DNA of 64,000 bases. Source: Burkholderiaceae bacterium (GTDB lineage Bacteria; Pseudomonadota; Gammaproteobacteria; Burkholderiales; Burkholderiaceae_C). The stretch covers positions 186,001 to 250,000 of the forward strand of contig JACKLM010000004.1 of assembly GCA_024235895.1 (NCBI GenBank). Reading direction: 5' to 3'. How positions within the stretch are numbered: the first letter of the stretch is position 1; the number at the start of each line of letters is the position of its first letter. Positions 35,525 through 43,623 of the stretch are shown piece after piece. A program made the position numbers and the translations under genes. A model generated the notes under the pieces. It saw only the letters and a list, made by a program, of their open reading frames with translations. It ran no database searches and was not told the DNA's origin.

Positions 35525-35819
35525 CCGGGCTTCCTTTCGCTTGGTCTGGATCGATCGCCGGGCCGCGCGCACGCTTGCCGGCGCAACCAGTGTGCGCCGC
35601 CCGGCGCGGCGTGACAAGGGCATGACCGGGCATGACCATGGAGGCGTGTGTGAAGGCCGGCACGCTGCGAGGCGCCGGCGTGGCGGGCGCGGCGACGGCG
35701 ATCACCGCGGCCGAGGCGGCCGCCGTGAGCCCGCCGGCTAGACTCGCGCCCGCACTCCCGCCCCGCCCCGCCCGGCACGCGCCGCCGGCCTCGATCCGGC
35801 CGCGCGGCGCGACCCGACG
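35525..35819. other. Divergent hpf/rdgC intergenic region
   Basis: Nearly 300 bases with no convincing gene. It contains a perfect 10-bp tandem duplication GGGCATGACC (35618-35637) and a TTGTCA hexamer on the minus strand with a weak CACACT 17 bases on, a possible hpf promoter. A short plus-strand frame from 35632 has no family resemblance. Confidence 0.45.
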
Positions 35820-36722
35820 ATGTTCAAGCAGCTCACCGCCTACCGACTCGACCCTGGCGTCGTGCCCGATGCCGACGCCTTCGACGCCGCGCTCGACCGC
35901 GCGCGCTTCGCGCCCTGCGCGCCGACGCAGCCGCTGGCGGTGGGCTGGGTCGCCCCGCGCGGCGAGGCGCACGCCCCGCTGGCCGAGCGCATCGCCGGGA
36001 TGTGGGTCGCCGCCCTGGGCTTCGAGCAGCGGCTGCTGCCGCCGTCGGTCGTGCGCGAGCAGGTGCAGGCGCGCGCGGCGCGCATCGAGCAGGAGACGGG
36101 CATGCGCCCCGGCAAGCGTGCGCTGCGCGAGCTGCGCGACGAGCTGACGCTGGAGCTGCTGCCGCGTGCCTTCACGCGGCGCGCGACGGTGCAGGTCTGG
36201 ATCGATCCGGCGCAGGGCTGGCTGTGGCTGGACGCCGGCGGCGCGGCCCGGCTGGATGCCACGCTCAGCGCCGTCGTGCAGGCACTGCCCGTGCTGGCGC
36301 CGCGTGCGCTGTCGACCGCCGGGTCGCCGGCGGCCGTGATGCGCGACTGGCTGGCCCGCGGCGAGCCGCCGGCCGGCTTCGGCGTCGACCAGGACTGCAC
36401 GCTGCAGGCCGCCGATGGCCGTCGCGCCGCGGTCCGCTACGCGCGCCACGCGCTGGACCCGCAGGACCTTCAGCGCCACCTCGATGCCGGGCTGATGCCG
36501 ACCCGGCTGGCGCTGACCTGGCGCAGCCGCGTCAGTTTCGAGCTGACCGACTCGCTTCAGCTCAGGAAGCTGGCGCTGCTGGACGTCGTGCTGGACGGCG
36601 GCGGCGAAGGGGCAGACGCCGGGTTCGACGCCGACGTCGCGCTGCGCGCCGGCGAGCTGCGCGCGCTGCTGCCCGAGCTGCTCGACGCGCTGGGCGGGGA
36701 GCTGGAAGCCGGCGCACCCTGA
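35820..36722 (+). CDS. rdgC: Recombination-associated protein RdgC
   Basis: A 300-residue ring-forming DNA-binding protein that restrains RecA. The start MFKQLTAYRL and WVAPRG, ETGMRPGKRALRELRDELTLELLPRAF and LDPQDLQRHLDAG are characteristic. Length matches the family. Monocistronic and convergent with the following hypothetical gene (34 bases between stops). Confidence 0.94.
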   Translation: MFKQLTAYRLDPGVVPDADAFDAALDRARFAPCAPTQPLAVGWVAPRGEAHAPLAERIAGMWVAALGFEQRLLPPSVVREQVQARAARIEQETGMRPGKRALRELRDELTLELLPRAFTRRATVQVWIDPAQGWLWLDAGGAARLDATLSAVVQALPVLAPRALSTAGSPAAVMRDWLARGEPPAGFGVDQDCTLQAADGRRAAVRYARHALDPQDLQRHLDAGLMPTRLALTWRSRVSFELTDSLQLRKLALLDVVLDGGGEGADAGFDADVALRAGELRALLPELLDALGGELEAGAP

Positions 36723-36756
36723 GCGCGCGGCGGGCCGCGCCGGCGCGCCGCCGGGT

Positions 36757-38022
36757 TCAGCGCAGCGGCCCCCAAAGCGGCAGCGCCGCGACGCGCGACT
36801 CGATCTCGGCCATCATGCGCACGTAGGCCGGTGCGCCGATGCCGCCGAAGCGCTCGACGAAGACCGCCTCCGGAAGAAACCCGGGCAGGTCGGCGACGGA
36901 CGGCGCGATATCGGCGTCACCCACCCCGGCAGCCAGGCGCGACTGCAGCGCGTGCGGCGCCGAGACCGCGTGCTCGCCGAGCCGGGTGCCGGCACGGTTC
37001 ATCGCCATGTCGTCGAAGCTGAACCCGCTGCCGTCTCGGGCATCGCCGACCTCCTTGGCCAGCCCCAGCACGTCCGCCAGCGACCCTCCGGCGCCGGCGG
37101 CGATCGCCGCCGAGACCAGATAGTGCTGGGCATGGTCGATGCGGTCGCGCAGCACGACCGGGCGCCACGGCAGCCGCGGCCAGCTGCGCGCCTGCGGCAG
37201 TGCGCGCACCAGCGGGCGGCCGGTTGCGTAAAGGGCCAGCGTCAGCAGCGCGGCGCGGTTCTCGGCCAGCGCGTCGCCGCCGTCGGCGCTGCGCGCGGTC
37301 GCGAGCGCGAACATCGGCTGCAGCAGCGCCGCCACGCTGGCCGCGCGCGGCGTCGCGCGCAGGGCCTGCGCCAGCCGCGCGTGGTAGGCCTGCAGCCGTT
37401 GCTGCTGCTCGGGCGGCATCAGGCGCGCGAACAGGCGCTGCGGCACGTCGGCACGCCACTCGTAGACCAGCTGCGCGCGCTCGGGCGTCAGGCGCACGCC
37501 GCGCGCCAGGCTGCGCAGCGGCGGGGTGTCGCCGCCGCCGGGGTCGACCACGCGCGCCAGCAGTTCGACCAGCGGACGGGCGGCCCAGCTGGGCAGGACC
37601 AGGCGACCGACCGCCAGCGACTCGATGTCGGGCAACGTCGCGCCGTCGGCGAAGGCGACGTGCAGGTTGGCCCAGCCGCCGCCCGGCAGCCCGCGCAGCG
37701 GCAGACTGGCGTCGACCGTCAGCCGCCCGTCGCCGAGCCGGGCCTGGGCAGCGCCGCCCAGCGCGGCCGCGGCATGGCCGACGAGCAGCTCGAGCTCGGC
37801 CGGCGATGCGTGCACGACGTACAGCTGCCCGGGCCGCGCGCGCCGCGGGTCGTTGCGGCGCGCCAGCTCGCGCAGCTGCAGCAGGGGCTGCGCGCGCGAT
37901 ACCGGCACGCCGCGGATGCGCGGCGCCGACTCCCAGGCCAGCGCCAGCGCGACCGCGGCCAGCCCGAGCGCGAGCACGGCCGCCGCGGCCAGCAGCCCCA
38001 GGAGACGGCGCACGACCCGCAT
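36757..38022 (-). CDS. Conserved hypothetical protein with N-terminal membrane anchor
   Basis: A 421-residue protein I recognise only as a conserved proteobacterial family without an assigned role. One transmembrane helix lies at about residues 6-30. The rest is probably periplasmic. The most conserved-looking part is RIDHAQHYLVSAAIAAGAGG followed by GLAKEVGDARDGSGFSFDDMAMNRAGTRLG near the C-terminus, whose spaced acidic residues and His could be an active site. This is inference. It lacks a lipobox and known enzymatic motifs. It is divergent from corA, 119 bases between starts. Confidence 0.7.
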   Translation of the reverse strand: MRVVRRLLGLLAAAAVLALGLAAVALALAWESAPRIRGVPVSRAQPLLQLRELARRNDPRRARPGQLYVVHASPAELELLVGHAAAALGGAAQARLGDGRLTVDASLPLRGLPGGGWANLHVAFADGATLPDIESLAVGRLVLPSWAARPLVELLARVVDPGGGDTPPLRSLARGVRLTPERAQLVYEWRADVPQRLFARLMPPEQQQRLQAYHARLAQALRATPRAASVAALLQPMFALATARSADGGDALAENRAALLTLALYATGRPLVRALPQARSWPRLPWRPVVLRDRIDHAQHYLVSAAIAAGAGGSLADVLGLAKEVGDARDGSGFSFDDMAMNRAGTRLGEHAVSAPHALQSRLAAGVGDADIAPSVADLPGFLPEAVFVERFGGIGAPAYVRMMAEIESRVAALPLWGPLR

Positions 38023-38141
38023 GCCGCCAGTCTGCCAGCATCGGGCGCGGCGCGGCGCGGCCGGCGGGAGGTCGGGGTGGATAATCCGCCGCGCTGTTCG
38101 CGCCCGGCCGCCGGCCGGCGAACCACGCGGCCTCCCGCACC

Positions 38142-39119
38142 ATGCTCAATGTCTTCACGCTGACCAACGGCCGGTTGATGCAGCACGAGATCGACGGCCC
38201 CGCCGCCCTGGCCGGGCTGCGCGCGATCTGGGTCGACATGGAAGCGCCGTCGCCCGAGGAGAAGGGCTGGGTGCTGGCACGCTTCGGCATCACGATCCCC
38301 GATGACGTCACCGACGAGGACATCGAGGAGTCGGCGCGCTTCTACGAGGAGGACAACGGCGAGCTGCACATCCGCTCGGACTTCCTCGTCGAGGGCGACC
38401 CCGAGCCCGACGGCGACCCGACGCACAACGTGCGCGTGGCCTTCATCCTGCACGACAACGTGCTGTTCTCGATCCACGACGAGGACCTGCCGGTCTTCCG
38501 GCTGCTGCGTCTGCGCGCGCGCCGCACGCCTGCCTTCATCGAGGAGGCGAAGGACGTGCTGCTCAAGCTGTTCGACACCGACGCCGAGTACTCGGCCGAT
38601 TCGCTGGAAGGCATCTACGACCGGCTCGAGCGGGTCAGCGCGGCGGTGCTGCGCGAACAGGTGACCGACCGCATCGCCGCCGACGCGCTGGCGGCGATCG
38701 CGCGCGAGGAGGACCTCAACGGGCGCATCCGGCGCAACATGATGGACACGCGGCGTGCCGTCGGCTTCATGATGCGCAGCCGGCTGCTGGGGGCCGAGCA
38801 GTTCGAGGACGCGCGCCAGATCATGCGCGACATCGATTCGCTCGACTCGCACACCGCATTCCTGTTCGACAAGATCAACTTCCTGATGGACGCCACGGTC
38901 GGCTTCATCAACATCAACCAGAACAAGATCATCAAGATCTTCTCGGTCGCCAGCGTCGCGCTGCTGCCGCCGACGCTCATTGCCAGCATCTACGGCATGA
39001 ATTTCGCCTACATGCCCGAATTGCAGTGGCGCTACGGGTATTACTTTTCGCTCGCACTGATGGTCACCGCGGTGGCCGCGCCGTTCCTGTTCTTCTGGCG
39101 CAAGGGATGGCTGCGATGA
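38142..39119 (+). CDS. corA: Magnesium/cobalt transporter CorA
   Basis: A 325-residue CorA-type divalent cation channel. A cytoplasmic alpha/beta N-terminal domain precedes a long coiled helix and two C-terminal transmembrane helices. The selectivity motif YGMNF is at residues 284-288, and the basic C-terminus WRKGWLR follows the second helix. The stop overlaps an in-frame ATG of the next gene. Confidence 0.94.
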   Translation: MLNVFTLTNGRLMQHEIDGPAALAGLRAIWVDMEAPSPEEKGWVLARFGITIPDDVTDEDIEESARFYEEDNGELHIRSDFLVEGDPEPDGDPTHNVRVAFILHDNVLFSIHDEDLPVFRLLRLRARRTPAFIEEAKDVLLKLFDTDAEYSADSLEGIYDRLERVSAAVLREQVTDRIAADALAAIAREEDLNGRIRRNMMDTRRAVGFMMRSRLLGAEQFEDARQIMRDIDSLDSHTAFLFDKINFLMDATVGFININQNKIIKIFSVASVALLPPTLIASIYGMNFAYMPELQWRYGYYFSLALMVTAVAAPFLFFWRKGWLR

Positions 39120-39148
39120 CCGCCGGTGCGCAAGGAGCTGGCACGACG

Positions 39149-39646
39149 ATGATCAAGACAGCGCTCGGCGCGACGACGATGGCCCTGGTCCTGGCCGGCC
39201 ATGGCGCGTTCGCGGCGCCGAAGGGCTCGAAGGCGGCGCAGGCGGCGCGCCAGGCGCAGCAGGCGCGCTTCCAGACCACCCCCGCACCGCAGGCGGTGGT
39301 GGCGGCGCCGTCGGCGGCCGAGACGCCGCAGGACTACAAGCAAGACGCCGCGCGCCATCTCTACGCCGCCTACGCGCCGCTGGTTCGCAAGGGCAAGCTC
39401 GAGCCGCTGCTGTACGGCGTGGCGATCGTCGAGACCGAGCTCGACGTGGACGGCAAGGTGCTGGGGGTGCAGATCCTGCGCCCGCCGGCCGCCCCCGAGG
39501 TCGGGCCGTGGATCGTGCGCATGATCCAGGCCGCCAGCCCGCTGCCGGCCCCGGCGCGCATGGGCCCGGGGCGCTTCACCGAGATCTGGCTCGTCGAGCG
39601 TGCCGGGACCTTCCAGCTCGATACGCTCAGCGAGGGCCAGAACTGA
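39149..39646 (+). CDS. Exported hypothetical protein with TonB-like C-terminal fold
   Basis: A 165-residue secreted protein: signal peptide about residues 1-23 (ending GAFAAPKG), an Ala/Gln-rich linker, then a globular domain with LLYGVAIVETELDVDGKVLGVQ and a C-terminal WLVERAGTFQLDTLSEGQ. This resembles small energy-transducer-like proteins of Burkholderiales. Function unknown. I chose the ATG at 39149 for its good leader and AAGGAG site. An ATG at 39116 overlaps the corA stop and is an alternative. It is convergent with the NTF2-like gene, 16 bases between stops. Confidence 0.7.
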   Translation: MIKTALGATTMALVLAGHGAFAAPKGSKAAQAARQAQQARFQTTPAPQAVVAAPSAAETPQDYKQDAARHLYAAYAPLVRKGKLEPLLYGVAIVETELDVDGKVLGVQILRPPAAPEVGPWIVRMIQAASPLPAPARMGPGRFTEIWLVERAGTFQLDTLSEGQN

Positions 39647-39662
39647 CGCCTTCGCCCGCCGT

Positions 39663-40109
39663 TCAGCCCGCGGCGCGCGCACGCAACCAGCGCATCAGCG
39701 CGCCGATCACCGGCAGCTTGGCGTACAGCTCCTCGGCCGCGTCCCAGTAGTCGCGGTGCTCGGCGATGCGGCCGTCGGGCGCGAAACGCAGGTGCGAGCC
39801 GCCGTGGATGCACTGCTCGCCGCGCCGCCAGCGCTTCATGCGGAAGACGAAGTCCCAGGTCAGAAAGGCCTGGTCGCCGTCGACGACGATGTCGCGGATC
39901 AGGAATCGCGGGTCGTCGAGGGTGTCGAACATGTGGCCGAACAGGCCCCGGATCGCCGCCACCCCGCGCAGCTCGTTGAACGGGTCGCGAAAGCGCGCGT
40001 CGGGCGTGTACAGCGCGTCGAGCTGCGCCAGCGCCGCCGGTTCCAGCGTCTCGAAGGCCTCGACGACGCGCCGGGCGCGCGGGTCGGGGTGGCGCGCAGC
40101 GCGGTCCAT
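39663..40109 (-). CDS. NTF2-like (SnoaL-type) family protein
   Basis: A 148-residue cone-fold protein of the nuclear transport factor 2 superfamily. The stretches LDALYTPDARFRDPFNELRG, FLTWDFVFRMK and HLRFAPDGRIAEHRDYWD mark it. Such proteins are small isomerases, hydrolases or binding proteins. It is the last gene of the minus-strand lipid-modification cluster, 45 bases after the SDR gene, and co-occurs with SDR and CFA-type genes in other Proteobacteria. Substrate unknown. Confidence 0.82.
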   Translation of the reverse strand: MDRAARHPDPRARRVVEAFETLEPAALAQLDALYTPDARFRDPFNELRGVAAIRGLFGHMFDTLDDPRFLIRDIVVDGDQAFLTWDFVFRMKRWRRGEQCIHGGSHLRFAPDGRIAEHRDYWDAAEELYAKLPVIGALMRWLRARAAG

Positions 40110-40154
40110 GGGGCTGTCGATTCGCGATGCCGGCCGGCGCGGGCGCGGCAGCCC

Positions 40155-40934
40155 TCAGGCCCCGGTCGACCGCCGCACGGCGGCGAAGTACGGCCCGTAG
40201 GCCAGCAGCCGCAGCGCCTTCAGCCACAGCGTGAAGCGCTTCGGGAAGTGGATCTCGAACGCACCGCGCTGCCAGCCGCGAACGATCGCGTCGGCCGCCT
40301 CCTCGGGGCTCATCAGCGCCGGCATGCGGAAGGCATTGTCCGCGGTCAGCGGCGTCTCGACGAAGCCGGGGTTGACGACCGAGACGCCGATGCCGCGCGG
40401 CTGCAGGTCCAGGTACAGCGTCTCGGCGAGGTTGATCAGCGCCGCCTTGGTCGGCCCGTAGGCCAGCGCCTGCGGCAGCCCGCGGTAGCCGGCCACGCTG
40501 CCGACCAGGCTCAGGTGGCCGTGGCCCTGGCGCAGCAGCACCGGCAGCACGGCGTCGAGCAGCACCAGCGCGCCGACATAGTTGACCTGCTGGTGCTGCA
40601 GCGCGACGTCGAGGTCGAACGCGGTCGCGCGCAGCGCGCGGTAGGTGCCGGCGCAGTAGACCGCGAGGTCGATGCGGCCATGCTCGGCGACGATGCGCGC
40701 CGCGGCGTCGCGCACGGCGTCGCGGTCGGTGGCGTCGAGCGCGATCGCCTGCGCGCCGGCGTGGCGGGCGACGAAGGCGTCGAGCTTGCCGGCGCTGCGC
40801 GCCGAGACGATCACGGTCGCGCCCAGCGCGTGCAGCCGCGCCGCGGTCGCGCGGCCGATGCCGGTCGACGCGCCGACCAGCCACACGACCTGGCCGCGCC
40901 AAGAAGTGATGCGGGGGTTCAAGGCCATCTCCAT
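40155..40934 (-). CDS. SDR family NAD(P)-dependent oxidoreductase
   Basis: A 259-residue short-chain dehydrogenase/reductase. The cofactor loop is GASTGIG (21-27) and the catalytic triad appears as S146, Y159 and K163 (YGPTK). It would interconvert a ketone or aldehyde and an alcohol. It lies in the lipid cluster between a DUF3833 lipoprotein and the NTF2-like gene. The first ATG (MEM) and the one two codons later are both usable starts. The C-terminus has a hydrophobic and basic stretch that could associate with membrane. Confidence 0.87.
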   Translation of the reverse strand: MEMALNPRITSWRGQVVWLVGASTGIGRATAARLHALGATVIVSARSAGKLDAFVARHAGAQAIALDATDRDAVRDAAARIVAEHGRIDLAVYCAGTYRALRATAFDLDVALQHQQVNYVGALVLLDAVLPVLLRQGHGHLSLVGSVAGYRGLPQALAYGPTKAALINLAETLYLDLQPRGIGVSVVNPGFVETPLTADNAFRMPALMSPEEAADAIVRGWQRGAFEIHFPKRFTLWLKALRLLAYGPYFAAVRRSTGA

Positions 40935-41026
40935 GGTGCTTCTCTACCGGGCAGTCGCGCGGGCGGCCGCGCACGGAATCCGGCGGCAGCGCGCGGCGCT
41001 GCAGGGGCTGCGGGTGCGCGGGGTGC

Positions 41027-41578
41027 TCATGGCTTGCGGAAGACCAGCGTGACCTCGCCGAGCCGGAGGCCGAACTTGCTCATCACCGCGCGGTTGAGCA
41101 TCACCTTGTCGTCGACGAGGAACATCCAGTCGTCGAACTGCACGTTCCAGACGCGGCCGTCGACCGGCAGCGCCAGCGTGTAGCGCCAGTTCAGCGCGTT
41201 GCCGGCGGCTTTGCCGTCGGCGACGCCGACGACGTCGTCGGCGCGTCCCTGCCAGCGCCCGTCGCCGAGGTCGGTCAGGCGCCAGACGCGGCGCTCGGTG
41301 GCGCCGTCGCTGTAGCGGAAGCGCTCGTCGAGCACACCCTCGTTGCCGCTCCAGCGCCCTTCCATCTCGACCACGAAGCGGCGCACGACCTTGCCCGAGC
41401 GGTCGCTGAAGATGCCGTGCGCGGTCAGCGGGCCGTCGAAGTAGGTTCTCAGGTCCAGCCGCGGCGTCTCGGCGGCGTAGTCGGCGGGCTGCGGCGTGGC
41501 GCAGCCGGCCAGCAGCAGCGCGCCGGCCAGGACGGCGGCACCGAAGGCGCGGCGGTTCGTGGTCGATCGGTCGGTCAT
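41027..41578 (-). CDS. DUF3833 lipoprotein
   Basis: A 183-residue lipoprotein with the lipobox LLLAGC (Cys near residue 26), followed by a DUF3833 domain: FDGPLTAHGIFSDRSG, VEMEGRW and the C-terminal MSKFGLRLGEVTLVFRK. The family is found with CFA-type methyltransferase and FAD-oxidoreductase genes. The domain may bind lipid (inference). It overlaps the upstream MFS gene by four bases (ATGA). Confidence 0.85.
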   Translation of the reverse strand: MTDRSTTNRRAFGAAVLAGALLLAGCATPQPADYAAETPRLDLRTYFDGPLTAHGIFSDRSGKVVRRFVVEMEGRWSGNEGVLDERFRYSDGATERRVWRLTDLGDGRWQGRADDVVGVADGKAAGNALNWRYTLALPVDGRVWNVQFDDWMFLVDDKVMLNRAVMSKFGLRLGEVTLVFRKP

Positions 41579-43044
41579 CGGGTGGGCTCCGCGGCGGCGC
41601 CGGATCCGGCGTCGGTGATCTCGAACAGGGCAGGGGGCTGCGCTGGCCGCTCGGCGTCGGGCTGGCGGGCGATCGCGTCCGCGCGCGCCTCGTCGTCCTC
41701 GGCGCGGCCGTCGGCGTGCGCGATCCAGCGCCGCCACAGCAGCGCCGCCGCGGCCAGCTTGAGCGCGCAGGGCAGCAGGCAGTAGGCGATCGTCAGCGCG
41801 CGCAGCGCCCCGGGGTCGGTGCTGCCCGGCGTGTAGCCGAAGGCGGCCAGCAGCGGCAGTGCCAACCCGGCGGCGAGCGCCAGGTTGAGCTTGGTGGCAA
41901 AGCTCCACCAGCCGAAATAGGCGCCCTCGGCGCGCCCGCCGTGGCCGGCGCGGCGGATCACGCCGGCCAGCAGCGCCCCCGGCAAGGCCAGGTCGGCGCC
42001 GAGCGCGATCCCGCTGGCCACGCACACCGCGAAGAAAGCGGCGACGTCGCCGGCGCCCAACCGCGCGGCCCAGACGAAGGCGGCGATCGCCAGCAGCATG
42101 CCCGCCAGCCAGGCGCGCGCCAGCCCGATGCGCGCCACCGCGCGCACCCACAGCGGCATCGACAGCGCGGCGGCGGCGAAATAGCCGGCGAGGAAGAGCG
42201 GCTCGAAGGCGGGTGCCTGCAGCCGGTCGCGGACGAAGAACAGCAGCAGCGTGGCCGGGATCGCGCCGGCGATGCCGTTGACGAGGTAGATCGCCAGCAG
42301 GCGGCGGAATGCGGGCGTGGCCAGCGGCAGCTGCCAGTTCGGCGACGGCGCGGCGTCCGGCGCCGCAGGCGAGGACCCTCGGGTCTGCCCGGCGCGCGCC
42401 GGCTGCAGCACCGAAGCAGGGGTCGGCGCCGCGGGTTGCGGCTGCGGTCGCGGCGCGAACGCCAGCAGCGCGACGCCCGCCGCCAGCAGCAGCGCGAAGA
42501 CGGCCGTCGACACGCCCAGCCCGGCCAGCGACGGCAGCACGCTGGCCACGAGCACGCCGACAAGCGCCAGCGCCTCGCGCCACGCGACGATGCGTGCGCG
42601 CTGCGTCGCGCCGCCGCCCAGCCGCGCGCCCCAGGCCTGGTGCAGCACCGCGAGCACGCTGTAGGCCAGCGTGCTGACGAGCAGTGCCACGCCGCACCAC
42701 CACAGCAGCGCGGTCACGCCGTCGACGGCGGGGAAGAACAGCGCGCGAAATCCCAGCGCGAGCACCACCGCGGCCACCGCCGCCGCCGCCAGCACGCGCG
42801 CGACCGAGTGACCGAACCAGCGGTCGGCGAGCCAGCCGATCAGCGGGTCGGTGACGGCGTCGAACAGCCGCACCCCGAGCAGCAGCGCACCGAGCGCGGC
42901 CAGCGGGATGCCGAACGCGGTCGCATAGTGGTTCGGCAGGATCACGTACAGCGGCAGCGCGACGAAGGCCAGCGGCAGCCCGAGGCCGCCGTAACGCAGC
43001 CCGTCGGCCCAGCCGCCGCGCCAGGGCATGTGCGTGTGCGCCAT
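41575..43044 (-). CDS. MFS/GPH-type membrane transporter
   Basis: A 489-residue polytopic inner-membrane protein with about 12 predicted helices and a MelB/GPH-type signature early on (RLFDAVTDPLIGWLADR). The family transports sugars or other solutes. The cluster context suggests a lipid-related role (inference). I chose the ATG giving MAHTHMPW. A GTG three codons upstream would overlap the previous gene in a GTGA and is equally possible. The C-terminal 60 residues are acidic and cytoplasmic. Confidence 0.82.
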   Translation of the reverse strand: MAHTHMPWRGGWADGLRYGGLGLPLAFVALPLYVILPNHYATAFGIPLAALGALLLGVRLFDAVTDPLIGWLADRWFGHSVARVLAAAAVAAVVLALGFRALFFPAVDGVTALLWWCGVALLVSTLAYSVLAVLHQAWGARLGGGATQRARIVAWREALALVGVLVASVLPSLAGLGVSTAVFALLLAAGVALLAFAPRPQPQPAAPTPASVLQPARAGQTRGSSPAAPDAAPSPNWQLPLATPAFRRLLAIYLVNGIAGAIPATLLLFFVRDRLQAPAFEPLFLAGYFAAAALSMPLWVRAVARIGLARAWLAGMLLAIAAFVWAARLGAGDVAAFFAVCVASGIALGADLALPGALLAGVIRRAGHGGRAEGAYFGWWSFATKLNLALAAGLALPLLAAFGYTPGSTDPGALRALTIAYCLLPCALKLAAAALLWRRWIAHADGRAEDDEARADAIARQPDAERPAQPPALFEITDAGSGAAAEPTR

Positions 43045-43049
43045 GCCGG

Positions 43050-43607
43050 TCACCGCGCCAGCCCCAGCAGCTGCCCGCGCAGCGCCGGCTCGGAGGTCTC
43101 GGGGGCGAGCCAGATGCCGAAGAACAGGCGCGCGAAGTCCGGGTCGCGCAGCTCGCCGCGCGCGCGGCCGTTGAAGTAGAAGCGTGCCGACTCGCCCGGC
43201 AGCAGCACGCCGCACAGCCGGTCGCCGCCGGCGACGTCGGGGAACAGCCCGTTCATCGCCTCCAGCCAGTCGGCGGCGCGATCGGCGGCGATCGGCTGCT
43301 GGCGGCGCATCTCCTCGATCGACCGCTCGGCGATCAGGCGGCCGACGAGCCGGCGCGCGTACTGCAGTTCGAGCGCCAGCGGCGTGCTCCACCAGCGATC
43401 GGCGTCGACCACGTCCGGCGCCCACAGCCGGGCGTCGTAGACGTGCAGGCCGAGGAAGCGCAGCCGCCCCTGCCCTTGAAGCCGCGCGGCCGGCCAGCGC
43501 GATGCGACCTCGGGCGGCGCCGCGCTGGCCCGCGCCACGCCGGGCAGCGCGGCGGCTGCGGCGATCGAGATGGCGTGGGCGAGCCATTGACGGCGTGAGC
43601 GTTGCAT
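43050..43607 (-). CDS. Chalcone isomerase-like periplasmic protein
   Basis: A 185-residue exported protein with a signal peptide (about 1-29, ending ARASA) and a chalcone-isomerase-like fold (RLRFLGLHVYDARLW, LELQYARRLVGRLIAERSIEEMRR, RFYFNGRARGEL). Bacterial members of this fold often bind fatty acids, as plant FAP proteins do, which fits the neighbouring lipid-modifying genes. Only five bases from the MFS start. Confidence 0.83.
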   Translation of the reverse strand: MQRSRRQWLAHAISIAAAAALPGVARASAAPPEVASRWPAARLQGQGRLRFLGLHVYDARLWAPDVVDADRWWSTPLALELQYARRLVGRLIAERSIEEMRRQQPIAADRAADWLEAMNGLFPDVAGGDRLCGVLLPGESARFYFNGRARGELRDPDFARLFFGIWLAPETSEPALRGQLLGLAR

Positions 43608-43623
43608 GATCGTCCCGCGGGTT

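Noticed and set aside
35632..36147. Short plus-strand frame before and inside rdgC
   Set aside because: It overlaps rdgC in another frame and has no recognisable domain or ribosome site.
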